In this document: one piece after another, positions 1 through 8,351 of the stretch | How positions within the stretch are numbered: the first letter of the stretch is position 1 | Layout: each line of letters opens with the position of its first letter | From: JBHJHP01 sp042219825 | GTDB lineage: Bacteria; Bacteroidota; Bacteroidia; Bacteroidales; UBA5342 | Direction of reading: 5' to 3' | DNA length: 64,000 nucleotides | Assembly: GCF_042219825.1 (NCBI RefSeq) | Contig: NZ_JBHJHQ010000006.1 | Span: 434,001-498,000 of the forward strand | Translations under genes and position numbers: made by a program | The notes under the pieces: generated by a model | Seen by the model: the letters and a program-made list of their open reading frames with translations, nothing else | Told to the model about the DNA's origin: nothing | Database searches by the model: none

Positions 1-197
1 ATTACGCTCACTCAGCCGGTCTTGGGAGTTGCTTCATCGGGTTTATTGTGAAAGCCATGGAACGTAGTAAAGGAATGAGAACAGCTTTTGGAATTCCGGA
101 TACACATCAGGTATTTGCAGCTCTGACAGTGGGTTACCCGAAGACAAAATATCTTAATGAAGTATCCAGAAAACCTCCGGAGTACAACATAATCTGA
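1..197 (+). CDS. nitroreductase family protein, C-terminal part
   Basis: An open frame enters from the left edge (first full codon at 3) and stops at TGA 195-197. The visible 64 residues include AHSAGLGSCFIG near the start and GYPKTKYLNEVSRKPPEY at the end, the usual C-terminal signature of FMN-dependent nitroreductase-family proteins, where a conserved GYP turn precedes a basic, proline-rich tail. Such proteins reduce nitro compounds, quinones or flavins with NAD(P)H in the cytoplasm; the substrate cannot be told from the fragment. It lies 87 bp upstream of the ABC/GntR operon, whose promoter is separate, so it is probably an independent transcription unit. Confidence 0.75.
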   Translation, partial: YAHSAGLGSCFIGFIVKAMERSKGMRTAFGIPDTHQVFAALTVGYPKTKYLNEVSRKPPEYNII

Positions 198-215
198 TTA
201 TTTTTTAACATTTAC

Positions 216-246
216 TTGTTTTTACCAAATAAACTATTTTACTTTG
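216..246 (+). promoter_or_regulatory. putative Bacteroidota promoter of the GntR/ABC operon
   Basis: TTG at 216-218 and TACTTTG at 240-246 resemble the Bacteroidota -33 (TTTG) and -7 (TAnnTTTG) elements, although the -7 has one spacer base instead of two. The -7 lies directly upstream of the inverted repeat at 249-270, so a bound repressor would cover the transcription start. Inferred by eye. Confidence 0.4.
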
Positions 247-248
247 TA

Positions 249-270
249 GTGTATTAATATACTAATACAC
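249..270. promoter_or_regulatory. inverted-repeat operator, probable GntR (YtrA-type) site
   Basis: Arms GTGTATTA (249-256) and TAATACAC (263-270) are exact reverse complements around a 6-bp centre, 14 bp before the ATG of the ABC ATPase gene. The operon encodes a small GntR regulator of the YtrA type, a class that usually represses its own ABC operon through such a palindrome. The site is seen directly; its assignment to this regulator is inferred. Confidence 0.65.
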
Positions 271-284
271 CAAAACAATAGAAC

Positions 285-1100
285 ATGATTAAAATTGATC
301 AACTCACATTTGCTTACCGTAAACAGTCGGCATTATACAATCAGCTTACGCTTGATATTCAGGGTGGAAGTATTGTAGGCCTGCTTGGAAAAAACGGTGC
401 CGGCAAGACAACACTGTTGAAGCTCATTGCCGGATTGTTACAAACACAAGATAAAGGTAGTATTGAGACTCTAGGTTTTAAGCCCGGATGCAGAAACCCT
501 GAATTGTTGCGGGATATTTTCTTTATTCCGGAAGAGTTTGAATTGCCTTCAGTATCCATGAAGGATTTTGTAAGTGCCATTCGCGGGTTTTATCCCGGAT
601 TTGACACAAAAAAAATGGACCGGATACTTTTGGATTTTGAATTGGATCCGGGACGGAAGCTTAACAAGCTCTCTTATGGACAGAAAAAGAAATTTCTGAT
701 CGCAGTGACTTTGTCCTGTGGCAGCAAGCTTTTAATCCTTGATGAACCGACCAATGGCCTGGATATTCCTTCAAAGGCCGTATTCAGAAAAGTGATTTCC
801 GGTGCGTTGACTGAAGATCAGCTGGTACTGATATCAACGCATCAGGTTAAGGATATTGAGACCATAATTGACAAGGTGATCATTGTGGATCAGGGCACTA
901 TTATACTGAACCACAGCATCTATGATATTACAGAAAAGTTTTCTTTTAAATCGGTAACAGATCCGGATAAGTATCAACCACTGTATCAGGAGGCGGTTCC
1001 GGGTGGATATAAGATTGTCACTCCACGAAACGGAGAGGAGACCGACCTGGATATTGAGATTTTATTTAATGCAGCCACCAAAGGCATCAATTTCGACTAA
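285..1100 (+). CDS. ABC transporter ATP-binding protein (YtrB-like)
   Basis: A 271-residue ABC ATPase with one nucleotide-binding domain. Walker A is GLLGKNGAGKTT (about residues 32-43), the signature is LSYGQ (about 129), and Walker B plus D-loop are LLILDEPTNGLD, followed by a switch histidine in STHQ. The last 60 residues carry no recognisable domain. With the membrane protein encoded 8 bp downstream it should form an exporter of the type found in GntR/YtrA-controlled operons, which often respond to cell-envelope stress or antibiotics; the substrate is unknown. It is the first gene after the operator at 249-270, so it is probably repressed by the GntR protein two genes downstream. Confidence 0.88.
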   Translation: MIKIDQLTFAYRKQSALYNQLTLDIQGGSIVGLLGKNGAGKTTLLKLIAGLLQTQDKGSIETLGFKPGCRNPELLRDIFFIPEEFELPSVSMKDFVSAIRGFYPGFDTKKMDRILLDFELDPGRKLNKLSYGQKKKFLIAVTLSCGSKLLILDEPTNGLDIPSKAVFRKVISGALTEDQLVLISTHQVKDIETIIDKVIIVDQGTIILNHSIYDITEKFSFKSVTDPDKYQPLYQEAVPGGYKIVTPRNGEETDLDIEILFNAATKGINFD

Positions 1101-1108
1101 AAAAGCTT

Positions 1109-1900
1109 ATGATTATGAATAGTATACAATCCATTTTTAGTATCAAACGTTTCGGTTTACTCATCAGGCGCGAAGTGATCATGAAACGGTCTTTTCTTTT
1201 AATCGCCTCGGTAGGATTATTTATTGCCATTACAGCAGTGACCCTTTTTATCCTCGGAGTGGATCGCAATTACAGAAGCTGGGATATTAATAAACAATCC
1301 GCTCTTTTTCTGGCTCTTTTTGCAATCTGTGGAATTGTGTTTTCCGGAACAGCTTTTCCTGCATTCAGAAATTCGAAAAAGACCATGGATTATCTGCTGA
1401 TACCAAATTCAATGACCGAAAAATATTTATTTGAAGTTTTGTTCAGGATTTTAATCTATATCCTTGTATTTCCGGTACTGTTTTGGCTGGCCGCCAATTT
1501 TGCAGGAGCCATATTTAACAGCTTTACAACTACTCATTATGAGTTGGGATATAATCTTTGGACGCCATTTAAAATGATCCATAAGGAAGTTCACTTTACA
1601 CAAGGAGAGGTTACTATCTATGCCATGGTATTGTTTTTAATTTCCATTCCGTTTACCGGATCTGCTTTCTTTTCAAAAGCTCCGCTATTTAAGACCCTCA
1701 TTTTTTTAGCTGTTCTTATAGGTACATATTGGTTATATGGCTGGATCCTGGATGAAATATTTGGTTTTACACATGCACATGGCTTTGATCCTGATATAAC
1801 AAAAGAAACCGGGATGAATATAGTTACGTCTGTTTTGGTTTTTTCAACTCTTGTGTTACATGCATCTGCGTTTTTCAGGTTAAAGGAGAAGGAGGTTTAA
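1109..1900 (+). CDS. ABC-2-like permease of the GntR operon
   Basis: A 263-residue integral membrane protein with about six predicted hydrophobic segments: near residues 28-50, 62-85, 105-140 (possibly two), 170-190, 195-215 and 235-255. It has no ATPase motifs. Position between an ABC ATPase and a YtrA-type regulator marks it as the membrane partner of that ATPase; sequence similarity to a named permease family is not obvious to me. ATG at 1109 and at 1115 are both possible starts. The gene begins 8 bp after the ATPase stop and ends 1 bp before the regulator start, so the genes are probably co-transcribed. Confidence 0.75.
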   Translation: MIMNSIQSIFSIKRFGLLIRREVIMKRSFLLIASVGLFIAITAVTLFILGVDRNYRSWDINKQSALFLALFAICGIVFSGTAFPAFRNSKKTMDYLLIPNSMTEKYLFEVLFRILIYILVFPVLFWLAANFAGAIFNSFTTTHYELGYNLWTPFKMIHKEVHFTQGEVTIYAMVLFLISIPFTGSAFFSKAPLFKTLIFLAVLIGTYWLYGWILDEIFGFTHAHGFDPDITKETGMNIVTSVLVFSTLVLHASAFFRLKEKEV

Positions 1901-1901
1901 T

Positions 1902-2273
1902 ATGGAATTTAAAAATACCAAAAGTATCTTTCAGCAAATTGGTGATACCATTTGTGAGAAGATACTGAATGAAGTATATCATCCCGGCGATCGTTTACCT
2001 TCGGTAAGGGAGATGGGAGCTGACATCGGGGTTAATCCCAATACCGTAATGCGAACCTATACTGAACTTCAGAACGATAATATTATCAGTAATAAAAGGG
2101 GTATTGGCTTTTTTATCAATGACGATGCCGTGAAGATAATCCTGAATAACAGGAAGAAAGAATTTTTTGAGCAGGAGCTTCCTGAATTTATAAAAAAGGT
2201 TGATCTGCTGAATCTTTCAAAGGAGGAGATGGAGCCCATAATTATTAACCTGCAAAAATGTATAAAACAATGA
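1902..2273 (+). CDS. GntR family transcriptional regulator, YtrA subfamily
   Basis: A 123-residue protein with a winged helix-turn-helix in the first 75 residues. GDRLPSVREMG and VNPNTVMRTYTEL are the typical GntR recognition-helix region. Only a short helical C-terminus follows, as expected for the YtrA subfamily, which lacks a large ligand domain and dimerises through that tail. The start is supported by a strong Shine-Dalgarno-like run (AAGGAGAAGGAGG) just before the ATG, which is unusual in this phylum. It most likely represses its own operon through the palindrome at 249-270. The next gene starts inside its stop codon. Confidence 0.9.
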   Translation: MEFKNTKSIFQQIGDTICEKILNEVYHPGDRLPSVREMGADIGVNPNTVMRTYTELQNDNIISNKRGIGFFINDDAVKIILNNRKKEFFEQELPEFIKKVDLLNLSKEEMEPIIINLQKCIKQ

Positions 2274-2941
2274 AAACAAGTAAAATAATTCTATTCTCTT
2301 ACATAAGTCTTCTGGCACTGATATTCCTGGGTTTTGTAATATATCTTACTCAATTTGATCACGAAACCAGGCACAGGGAACAGATGGATTTTAAAACTAT
2401 ATCTGTGGAACTACCATCGTTTAAATATATTTCTGTTGACGAACAGTCTGTAACAGTACGAAGTGGAGAAATCACGGAAATCACGGTTTTGGTCAGAAAG
2501 GATACTAATGATGTTAAAATAAACTACCATTTAGCTCATGACACACTATTTATTAAAAAGTCAGATGCATATATTAATCTGACCGTTAATATTACTAATC
2601 CTCATGTCGTTAACCTTATTTCAAATAAAAGTCATGTTTGGATCAATGACATGAAATCAGACACTCTAAATTATGAAGGAAGTGGAAATAGCGAGTTGAG
2701 CGGATTTAGGAATACTGAAATTCATGTAGTTAATGCCATGTTGTCAGAATCCCGGTTCTATGCTTATAACGGATCGTTTGACCAAATAAATCTGGATGCG
2801 GACAGAAGTAATGTTAATGTCAGGTGTATGATGTCGGAGATAACAGGTCAGATTAAGGATAATTCCGAGGTTCGGTTCAATAATGCCGAAGTCTTAAACA
2901 TGAAAAAGGATAAAAGCAGCCGGTTTTACTGTTATCCGTAA
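2270..2941 (+). CDS. putative membrane-anchored DUF2807-like (GIN domain) protein
   Basis: A 223-residue protein from ATG 2270, which overlaps the regulator stop as ATGA; an earlier ATG at 2258 would overlap by 16 bp. One N-terminal transmembrane helix (about residues 6-28) is followed by a domain rich in short beta strands with GSGNSELSGF and later N/S/D-rich turns, resembling the beta-helical putative auto-transporter/adhesin head GIN domain (DUF2807) of Bacteroidota. Family assignment is by pattern only. Translational coupling to a GntR/ABC operon suggests a role in sensing or protecting the envelope, but no function can be stated. Confidence 0.55.
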   Translation: MKTSKIILFSYISLLALIFLGFVIYLTQFDHETRHREQMDFKTISVELPSFKYISVDEQSVTVRSGEITEITVLVRKDTNDVKINYHLAHDTLFIKKSDAYINLTVNITNPHVVNLISNKSHVWINDMKSDTLNYEGSGNSELSGFRNTEIHVVNAMLSESRFYAYNGSFDQINLDADRSNVNVRCMMSEITGQIKDNSEVRFNNAEVLNMKKDKSSRFYCYP

Positions 2942-2947
2942 AATACC

Positions 2948-2974
2948 TTTCCTAAAGCTTTAAGCTTTAGGAAA
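2948..2974 (+). terminator. hairpin after the GntR/ABC operon
   Basis: TTTCCTAAAGC (2948-2958) and GCTTTAGGAAA (2964-2974) form a perfect 11-bp stem with a 5-base loop, 7 bp after the stop of the last operon gene. The tract that follows is only moderately T-rich, so terminator strength is uncertain. Confidence 0.55.
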
Positions 2975-3056
2975 AGTAATATTTTGGCATACAGTCGTAA
3001 TTTTCATATTTTGATAGATTAAAAAATTAATTAATGCGAATAAACCAGAACTAATA

Positions 3057-3881
3057 ATGAAAAGAACTTTACTTTATTTGATGTTACTCTTTGTGCCAAT
3101 ATTAATTAATGCCCAAAGTATTTCCGGAAAATTAACAGATGAAAATTATACTCCATTAGCATATGTGAATATTGGTGTTGTTGGTTTAAACAAAGGAACT
3201 ATATCTTCCAGTAATGGCATGTATAAAATAGACATTTCTGGAGTTGATAATGAAAAGATAGTTAGATTCTCACATGTAGGATATGTTAGTATTGATTTTA
3301 AGGTTGGAGATTTAAAAAAAATGCATGATGAATTATTGAATCTGAAAATGAAAGAAAAAAAGATTCAACTTCAGGAAATTACTGTAAAACCTTCTAATGA
3401 AGAACCTGTTTATATAGGCTCTAAAAAAGCTGGAAGAATGGCTTGGGTATGGAGCGAAGCAATTAACGGCGCTGAAATTGGCACTTTGTTCAGAAACGAT
3501 AAATCAATTCTTTTAGAAAAGTTCTATTTCCATATAAGAAAAAATTATTGTGATAGTATTTTATACCGAATTAGGATTTATAGTGGAGAAGATGAATATC
3601 CTCAGAAAATTATAAATACAAAAGATATACGATTTATCTCAAAGAAGGAGAAAGGCTGGGATAGCGTTAACCTTTCAGGCTATAACATTACAATTAATAA
3701 TGATTTTATCGTCACTTTAGAAACTCTTGAAAGTTGGACAAGTGAATATAAAACAACTCATTTATCTGTTGGGAAGGCGAAAAGTGGATTGAGCTTTTCC
3801 AGGGCCTCCAGTATGGCTCCATGGACAGAATTTGGTAATCAGATGAGTTTTAGAATTGAAATAAAGGAATTGAAAAAATAA
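3057..3881 (+). CDS. secreted protein with carboxypeptidase-regulatory-like domain
   Basis: A 274-residue protein with a signal peptide (residues 1-20, cleavage probably after INAQ). Residues 21-105 form a CarboxypepD_reg-like beta-sandwich (SISGKLTDENYTPLAYVNIG, then GTISSSNGMYKI), the fold found at the start of TonB-dependent receptors and many Bacteroidota exported proteins. The remaining 165 residues look like a second beta-rich domain and contain no catalytic motif I can name. No beta-barrel or sorting domain is present, so it is probably periplasmic or outer-membrane associated. It stands alone between the GntR operon and a convergent VWA gene. Confidence 0.7.
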   Translation: MKRTLLYLMLLFVPILINAQSISGKLTDENYTPLAYVNIGVVGLNKGTISSSNGMYKIDISGVDNEKIVRFSHVGYVSIDFKVGDLKKMHDELLNLKMKEKKIQLQEITVKPSNEEPVYIGSKKAGRMAWVWSEAINGAEIGTLFRNDKSILLEKFYFHIRKNYCDSILYRIRIYSGEDEYPQKIINTKDIRFISKKEKGWDSVNLSGYNITINNDFIVTLETLESWTSEYKTTHLSVGKAKSGLSFSRASSMAPWTEFGNQMSFRIEIKELKK

Positions 3882-3970
3882 ATTCAGTTTTAGCTAACCA
3901 GTCATTATGCATTCGGTTTAAATAACAGATAAAAATTTTGCATAAAAATCAAATTCTGTTAAAATGTGAA

Positions 3971-4008
3971 AAGCGGAAGAGGAGAGTTGTACTTTCCTGC
4001 TTCCGCTT
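3971..4008 (-). terminator. hairpin terminator downstream of the VWA gene
   Basis: AAGCGGAAG (3971-3979) and CTTCCGCTT (4000-4008) pair perfectly, with additional AGGA/TCCT pairing inside. On the minus strand the stem is followed by a short T-rich tract, so it fits the end of the 4021-5478 gene; it may also stop plus-strand transcription from 3057-3881. Confidence 0.6.
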
Positions 4009-4020
4009 AGCTCTGAAAAG

Positions 4021-5478
4021 CTATTTTGACACTAATCTAACAAATTCCTGACGATAGTCGTGTGGATCAAATGTTTTGGCATTTTTAGCCAGATCGATCA
4101 CCATCTGTTTGTTCAAGGTACCCATGTAATCAGACTCTTTCATCAACAATCCGAATCCGGCTACAGCTGTTGCAAACCGCATGTTTTCAGATGCTGAAGC
4201 CAGATTTACCGGTTCTGAAGTAACCTCATGTGAGATCAACCGGCTTTGTTCCTCATTCGGTTTTTTATATCTGAAGTCAAACTGAGCATAGATTCCATCG
4301 GTATGTTGAGGGTTCATCACAATTTCATACAATGCTGTAATGGTTTGAGTTGAACCAATCTCACCGGCATCGGTTGAATCATTTTTAAAATCTTCATCAT
4401 CCATCTGTCTGTTTTCATAACCTATAAGTCTGTAGCTTTCAATTTTGTCCGGATTAAATGTAACCTGTATGCGGGCATCCTTAGCCACGGTATAGAATTT
4501 TGAAAGTTCATAGGTAAATACCTTTTTTATCTGGTTGGCATTATCGATGTATTCATAATTCCCGTTGCCCTTATTGGCTACCTGTTCCATCATGTAATCA
4601 TTCAGATTTCCGGTTCCGACACCCAAAACTGTAAGATAAACACCGCTCTCACGTTCTTCCTCAATCAGTTCAACAAGGTCTTCGGTAGAGTAGGGACCAA
4701 CATTAAAATCACCGTCGGTACCAAGAATTACCCGGTTGTTTCCGCCCTCAATAAAGTTTTCTTCTGCAATGGCATAGGCTGTTTTAATGCCTTCAGCACC
4801 GGCAGTAGAGCCACCTGCACCCAATTTATCTATGGCTTTTTTAATCTTGCTTTTTTCTGATCCTGAGGTTGACTGGAGCAACACACCGGCGTGACCGGCA
4901 TAAGTTACAATAGCTATTCTGTCATTTTGACCCAGGTTATCCACCATGGTTTTAAACCCGGCTTTGAGAGTCTCAAGTTTGTCGTCATAACTCATGGATC
5001 CGGATACATCAATCAAAAATACATAATTGGAAGACGGTAATTCATTAGCGGGAATGCTCTTTCCTTTCATGCCAAGCCGTAGCAGGTAATGATCACTGTT
5101 CCAGGGACAGGAAGATAATTCTGAATTCAGGGACACATTTTCTCCATCTGTTGGTTCCGGATAGTCAAAGGTAAAATAGTTAATATACTCCTCAATTCTC
5201 ACGGATGCAACAGGTGGAACTTGTCCTGAATTAATAAAACGACGCATATTGGCATAGGATCCGCCATCAGCATCAACCGAGAATGTGGAAACAGGATCAT
5301 CAGTTACATTTACAAACGGATTTTCTCCGTAATCTTTGTACTGTTCATTTTCCGGAATACCCTGAATACTTTGAAAATCTGAGTATGCATAAAATCCGGC
5401 TTCATAATTATCAGTATCGCAGGAGCTGATGATAAGAATAAGAATTGTAAAAATAAGTAGGTTTAAGTAAAGTTTCAT
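4021..5478 (-). CDS. VWA domain lipoprotein, YfbK-like
   Basis: A 485-residue protein with a lipoprotein signal (hydrophobic stretch ending in ISSC, Cys about residue 20). The architecture matches YfbK: a von Willebrand factor-associated N-terminal region (about 55-140, with ENPF and SVDADGGSYANMRRFI), a VWA domain (about 148-320) and a C-terminal DUF3520 region ending in AKTFDPHDYRQEFVRLV. The metal-binding MIDAS motif is intact as DVSGSMS, with the later threonine and aspartate (TDGDFNVG) in place. Such proteins bind protein partners through a divalent metal, here on the periplasmic face of a membrane; the partner is unknown. It is monocistronic, with a hairpin after the stop. Confidence 0.88.
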   Translation of the reverse strand: MKLYLNLLIFTILILIISSCDTDNYEAGFYAYSDFQSIQGIPENEQYKDYGENPFVNVTDDPVSTFSVDADGGSYANMRRFINSGQVPPVASVRIEEYINYFTFDYPEPTDGENVSLNSELSSCPWNSDHYLLRLGMKGKSIPANELPSSNYVFLIDVSGSMSYDDKLETLKAGFKTMVDNLGQNDRIAIVTYAGHAGVLLQSTSGSEKSKIKKAIDKLGAGGSTAGAEGIKTAYAIAEENFIEGGNNRVILGTDGDFNVGPYSTEDLVELIEEERESGVYLTVLGVGTGNLNDYMMEQVANKGNGNYEYIDNANQIKKVFTYELSKFYTVAKDARIQVTFNPDKIESYRLIGYENRQMDDEDFKNDSTDAGEIGSTQTITALYEIVMNPQHTDGIYAQFDFRYKKPNEEQSRLISHEVTSEPVNLASASENMRFATAVAGFGLLMKESDYMGTLNKQMVIDLAKNAKTFDPHDYRQEFVRLVSK

Positions 5479-5581
5479 GGTTACATATTTTTATTTATTA
5501 GACATGTAACAGAGTAAGCTTACTTAAAAATGGTTGCATTTAATATGCCAGTCCGTTTTTTATTTAAACAGGAGTGAATCT

Positions 5582-7006
5582 TTACCAATAAATTTTGTGA
5601 ATATAATTTGATGATTGAGACTGAAACTTAATGATATAAATGTCGTGGTCATGCAATGGAATGACAGTTGTACCTTTTGCAATCTCTGTCTCCAGCTTTT
5701 TCTGCCCGTCAAGCTTGAAAACAGTTATAATACCCTCATGATCCGTTTCAATTTGGATAGCGTTTTCTCCTGCCCAGATCCTGGTTTTAGGAGGCGATAC
5801 CTGTATTACTTTTGTATATTCATCAGATATCTTACCGATACCGGAATAAGATTTTACAATATTCGGAACATCAGTTGCTTCCGTCAAAACACTGGCATAA
5901 TCATATAGATTATCCGGAGTAAAATTACATGCGCGCACAAACTCTTCACTGCTGCTCAGAGGATCAGATTTTGCACCGTTAATATTTGAAATCCCTTCCG
6001 GTAGTCTGCTGCAATTTTCAAATATATTGTTAACAAGAAGACCTTGACCGTTTTCTGAAAGTTTTCCGAATACCGGCTTTTTAGAGTCTTTAAAGTAATT
6101 GTTTTCGATGTAACAGTTGGTATTGATGCGCAGATCCAGACCATCACCTTCACAATCCTCCATAAAATTGTTAAAATAATGATGTTGCCCGAACCGCAAA
6201 AGAGGAAGCCTTGATCCATAGATTCTATAGAAATAGTTGTGGTGAAAGGTTATGGTCCGGTTATAATCATCGCTGCTACCTTTTCCTGACAACATAGCCT
6301 TGGAGTGATCATGAAAATAGCACCACGAAATAGTCATGTTTTGTACATTGTTCTTATTGTCCAACAATCCGTCGTACCGGTCTTTGTTATCAATATTCTC
6401 GTTATAAAATTCACAATGGTCAATCCAGATGTGCTGGCTGATGCGTTCCGCTTCAGGTATACTTTCTGCGTCAGCCTGAATACCTATACAGTCAGGATCT
6501 CCGATTGTGGTGACACCGTCCGTATCCAGAATTTTATATTCACCGTCGCGTGTTGCAGGAACATCTTTCATCGTGAACCGGATGTTACGGATGATAATGT
6601 TTGACTGGCACTGAACCACCAGGCCTATACGGTTGAAAAAGGCCTGATCACCGATGCCGATGAGTGTTTTGTTGGATCCTACCCGTAAAACAGCTCCAAA
6701 AGTTGTTGCTATAGCATCTGTTGTATCACTGTTTACAATGCTTCCATCTGCATTCACCCATGTATCAACACCGGTATTAAATTCTTTGGTAATTCGAATA
6801 ATATAAGGTGCTGATATCGCTTCAACATACTGTTTTAATTCGGCAAATGTGGTTGGCGTTACAATCTGACCACCCTCTCCACCGGTTGTTACGCCGTTGA
6901 GCGTAGCAAAACCGATCATGCTGAAGTCCGGTGTCTGACTTTGGTTCAAAGCCGAAATCAAAAAAAGAGATATGATAAAAATCGTCTTAAACGCTTTTTC
7001 TTTCAT
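5582..7006 (-). CDS. secreted pectate lyase, polysaccharide lyase family 1
   Basis: A 474-residue protein with a signal peptide (about residues 1-23). The parallel beta-helix of PL1 covers about residues 30-390: IWIDHCEFYN and, downstream, SRLPLLRFG, which contains the family RxPxxR catalytic pattern. Acidic residues near YDGLLD fit the calcium site. PL1 enzymes cleave polygalacturonate by beta-elimination. After residue 395 there is a small beta-sandwich (GIITVFKLDGQKKLETEI) that resembles a divergent T9SS C-terminal sorting domain, suggesting export across the outer membrane. No partner genes for pectin uptake (SusCD) lie next to it. Confidence 0.88.
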   Translation of the reverse strand: MKEKAFKTIFIISLFLISALNQSQTPDFSMIGFATLNGVTTGGEGGQIVTPTTFAELKQYVEAISAPYIIRITKEFNTGVDTWVNADGSIVNSDTTDAIATTFGAVLRVGSNKTLIGIGDQAFFNRIGLVVQCQSNIIIRNIRFTMKDVPATRDGEYKILDTDGVTTIGDPDCIGIQADAESIPEAERISQHIWIDHCEFYNENIDNKDRYDGLLDNKNNVQNMTISWCYFHDHSKAMLSGKGSSDDYNRTITFHHNYFYRIYGSRLPLLRFGQHHYFNNFMEDCEGDGLDLRINTNCYIENNYFKDSKKPVFGKLSENGQGLLVNNIFENCSRLPEGISNINGAKSDPLSSSEEFVRACNFTPDNLYDYASVLTEATDVPNIVKSYSGIGKISDEYTKVIQVSPPKTRIWAGENAIQIETDHEGIITVFKLDGQKKLETEIAKGTTVIPLHDHDIYIIKFQSQSSNYIHKIYW

Positions 7007-7262
7007 TATTACATTCGTTAGCAGGCTATAAAATTAACAATAAATGCATACCTGCAAGCACGAAAGCATTTCTTATCTCTTTAAATCAGTGAGACTGCGA
7101 TTTCAGAAACGAAGTGAAATGAAATTACAAAGTCGAACTGATCCCGACCTTTTGTCGAGGGATCTATGATCTATGGGTTTTATTCCCCGCCGCTTGGGAC
7201 GATTAAACGAATAATTATTTATTGATACCCCGTCTGCTCTGCGGCGGGGCCCTCATTTATGC
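7007..7262. repeat. intergenic spacer with palindromic elements
   Basis: The spacer between two minus-strand genes contains stacked dyads: TTTCA/TGAAA near 7100, GATCCC with GGGATC around 7140-7164, and CCCCG/CGGGG at 7228-7249. The last one has the look of dispersed GC-rich extragenic palindromes and may also act as a terminator for the 7263-8300 gene. No open frame was seen. Confidence 0.45.
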
Positions 7263-8300
7263 TTATCTTGACCGTATTTCACGTCGCATAAACATGTAAT
7301 AGGAGATGAGAAAACAGATGAGGGTAAGCGCAATCAGTCCGGTAAGTTGAGGCCAGACCACCATTAAACTTTGTCCCAGAGGTAAAGGGCCCGGAATGGC
7401 GCCCTGTATCTGTCCCTGGGTTAAGGGGCCTAGACTGCGCACTGAAGGTACTAAAAGAGTAGAGGTGATCTCACTGAACAGCTCGTTTGGCATAATCTGC
7501 GTAAGTCCGTATTTCAGTGTTTCATATCTGAAGATTGTTCTGGGCAAAGCGTATCTTGATGGTTGTATTCCCTTTAAAACCAGATTCATCAGAAGCGGAT
7601 AAAATACGGTGAAAAATAACCATACTGCGATGCCTGATAATGCAGATGTGGCCGCTTGCTTAAATCTGACGGAAAACAGAATAGACAGGTTCAGCCAAAA
7701 GGAAACATAAATGACGCTTATAAGCGTATAAACCATTATTCTCAGAAACTCTTCAGGTGTGGGAGGTATACCCAACGCCAGTAAACCAGTTCCTATGACA
7801 AGAAAACTAAGAGAGAAAAACATAATGGCAACGACTATTGTCCCTGCAATAAATTTTGAATTCAAAACATAATCGCGTGGTACAGGTTGAGCCAGAATCC
7901 GGCTTAAAGTGCCCCTGTTTTGCTCTGAATTAATAGCGTCGAAACCAATACTAATTCCCAACAACGGCCCCAGAAAACTGACAAAAACAAAAAAAGAGGG
8001 AAGGGTTCCGTCTGACTGTGTAAACAACTTCAAAAAAAAGAACTCATCATTTGAAGCACTTTTTTTTACCACCTCGGCAAAACCTGAAAGTGATACATAA
8101 AGAGAGCCCAGGCAGGTGAGAGAAATAATTATCAGAAGTATAATAAACCTCCAGCTTCTTACATGATCCGAAATTTCTTTCCGTACCATGTTCCAAAACG
8201 TGGATGATAATGGATTTTCAATCTTTCCTGATGATGAGAGTAAGTTTTTAAATGAGGTTAAATCTGATGTCGGATTTTGTTGTATTGTACTGGATTTCAT
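7263..8300 (-). CDS. ABC-2 type transport permease
   Basis: A 345-residue membrane protein. About 45 cytoplasmic residues are followed by a first transmembrane helix (WRFIILLIIISLTCLG) and five or six further helices. A large extracytoplasmic loop follows the first helix and contains FFFLKLFTQSDGTLPSFF. INSEQNRGTLSRILAQPVPRDYVLNSKF after the second helix is the typical coupling region of ABC-2/NatB-like permeases. It is the third gene of a unit with the NEW3 protein and the ABC ATPase (8352-9308), and is their likely membrane component. Confidence 0.85.
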   Translation of the reverse strand: MKSSTIQQNPTSDLTSFKNLLSSSGKIENPLSSTFWNMVRKEISDHVRSWRFIILLIIISLTCLGSLYVSLSGFAEVVKKSASNDEFFFLKLFTQSDGTLPSFFVFVSFLGPLLGISIGFDAINSEQNRGTLSRILAQPVPRDYVLNSKFIAGTIVVAIMFFSLSFLVIGTGLLALGIPPTPEEFLRIMVYTLISVIYVSFWLNLSILFSVRFKQAATSALSGIAVWLFFTVFYPLLMNLVLKGIQPSRYALPRTIFRYETLKYGLTQIMPNELFSEITSTLLVPSVRSLGPLTQGQIQGAIPGPLPLGQSLMVVWPQLTGLIALTLICFLISYYMFMRREIRSR

Positions 8301-8351
8301 GCTTGAAAAATTCTAAATTCAACTAAATCTGCTTAAAATGAATAACTGTAT

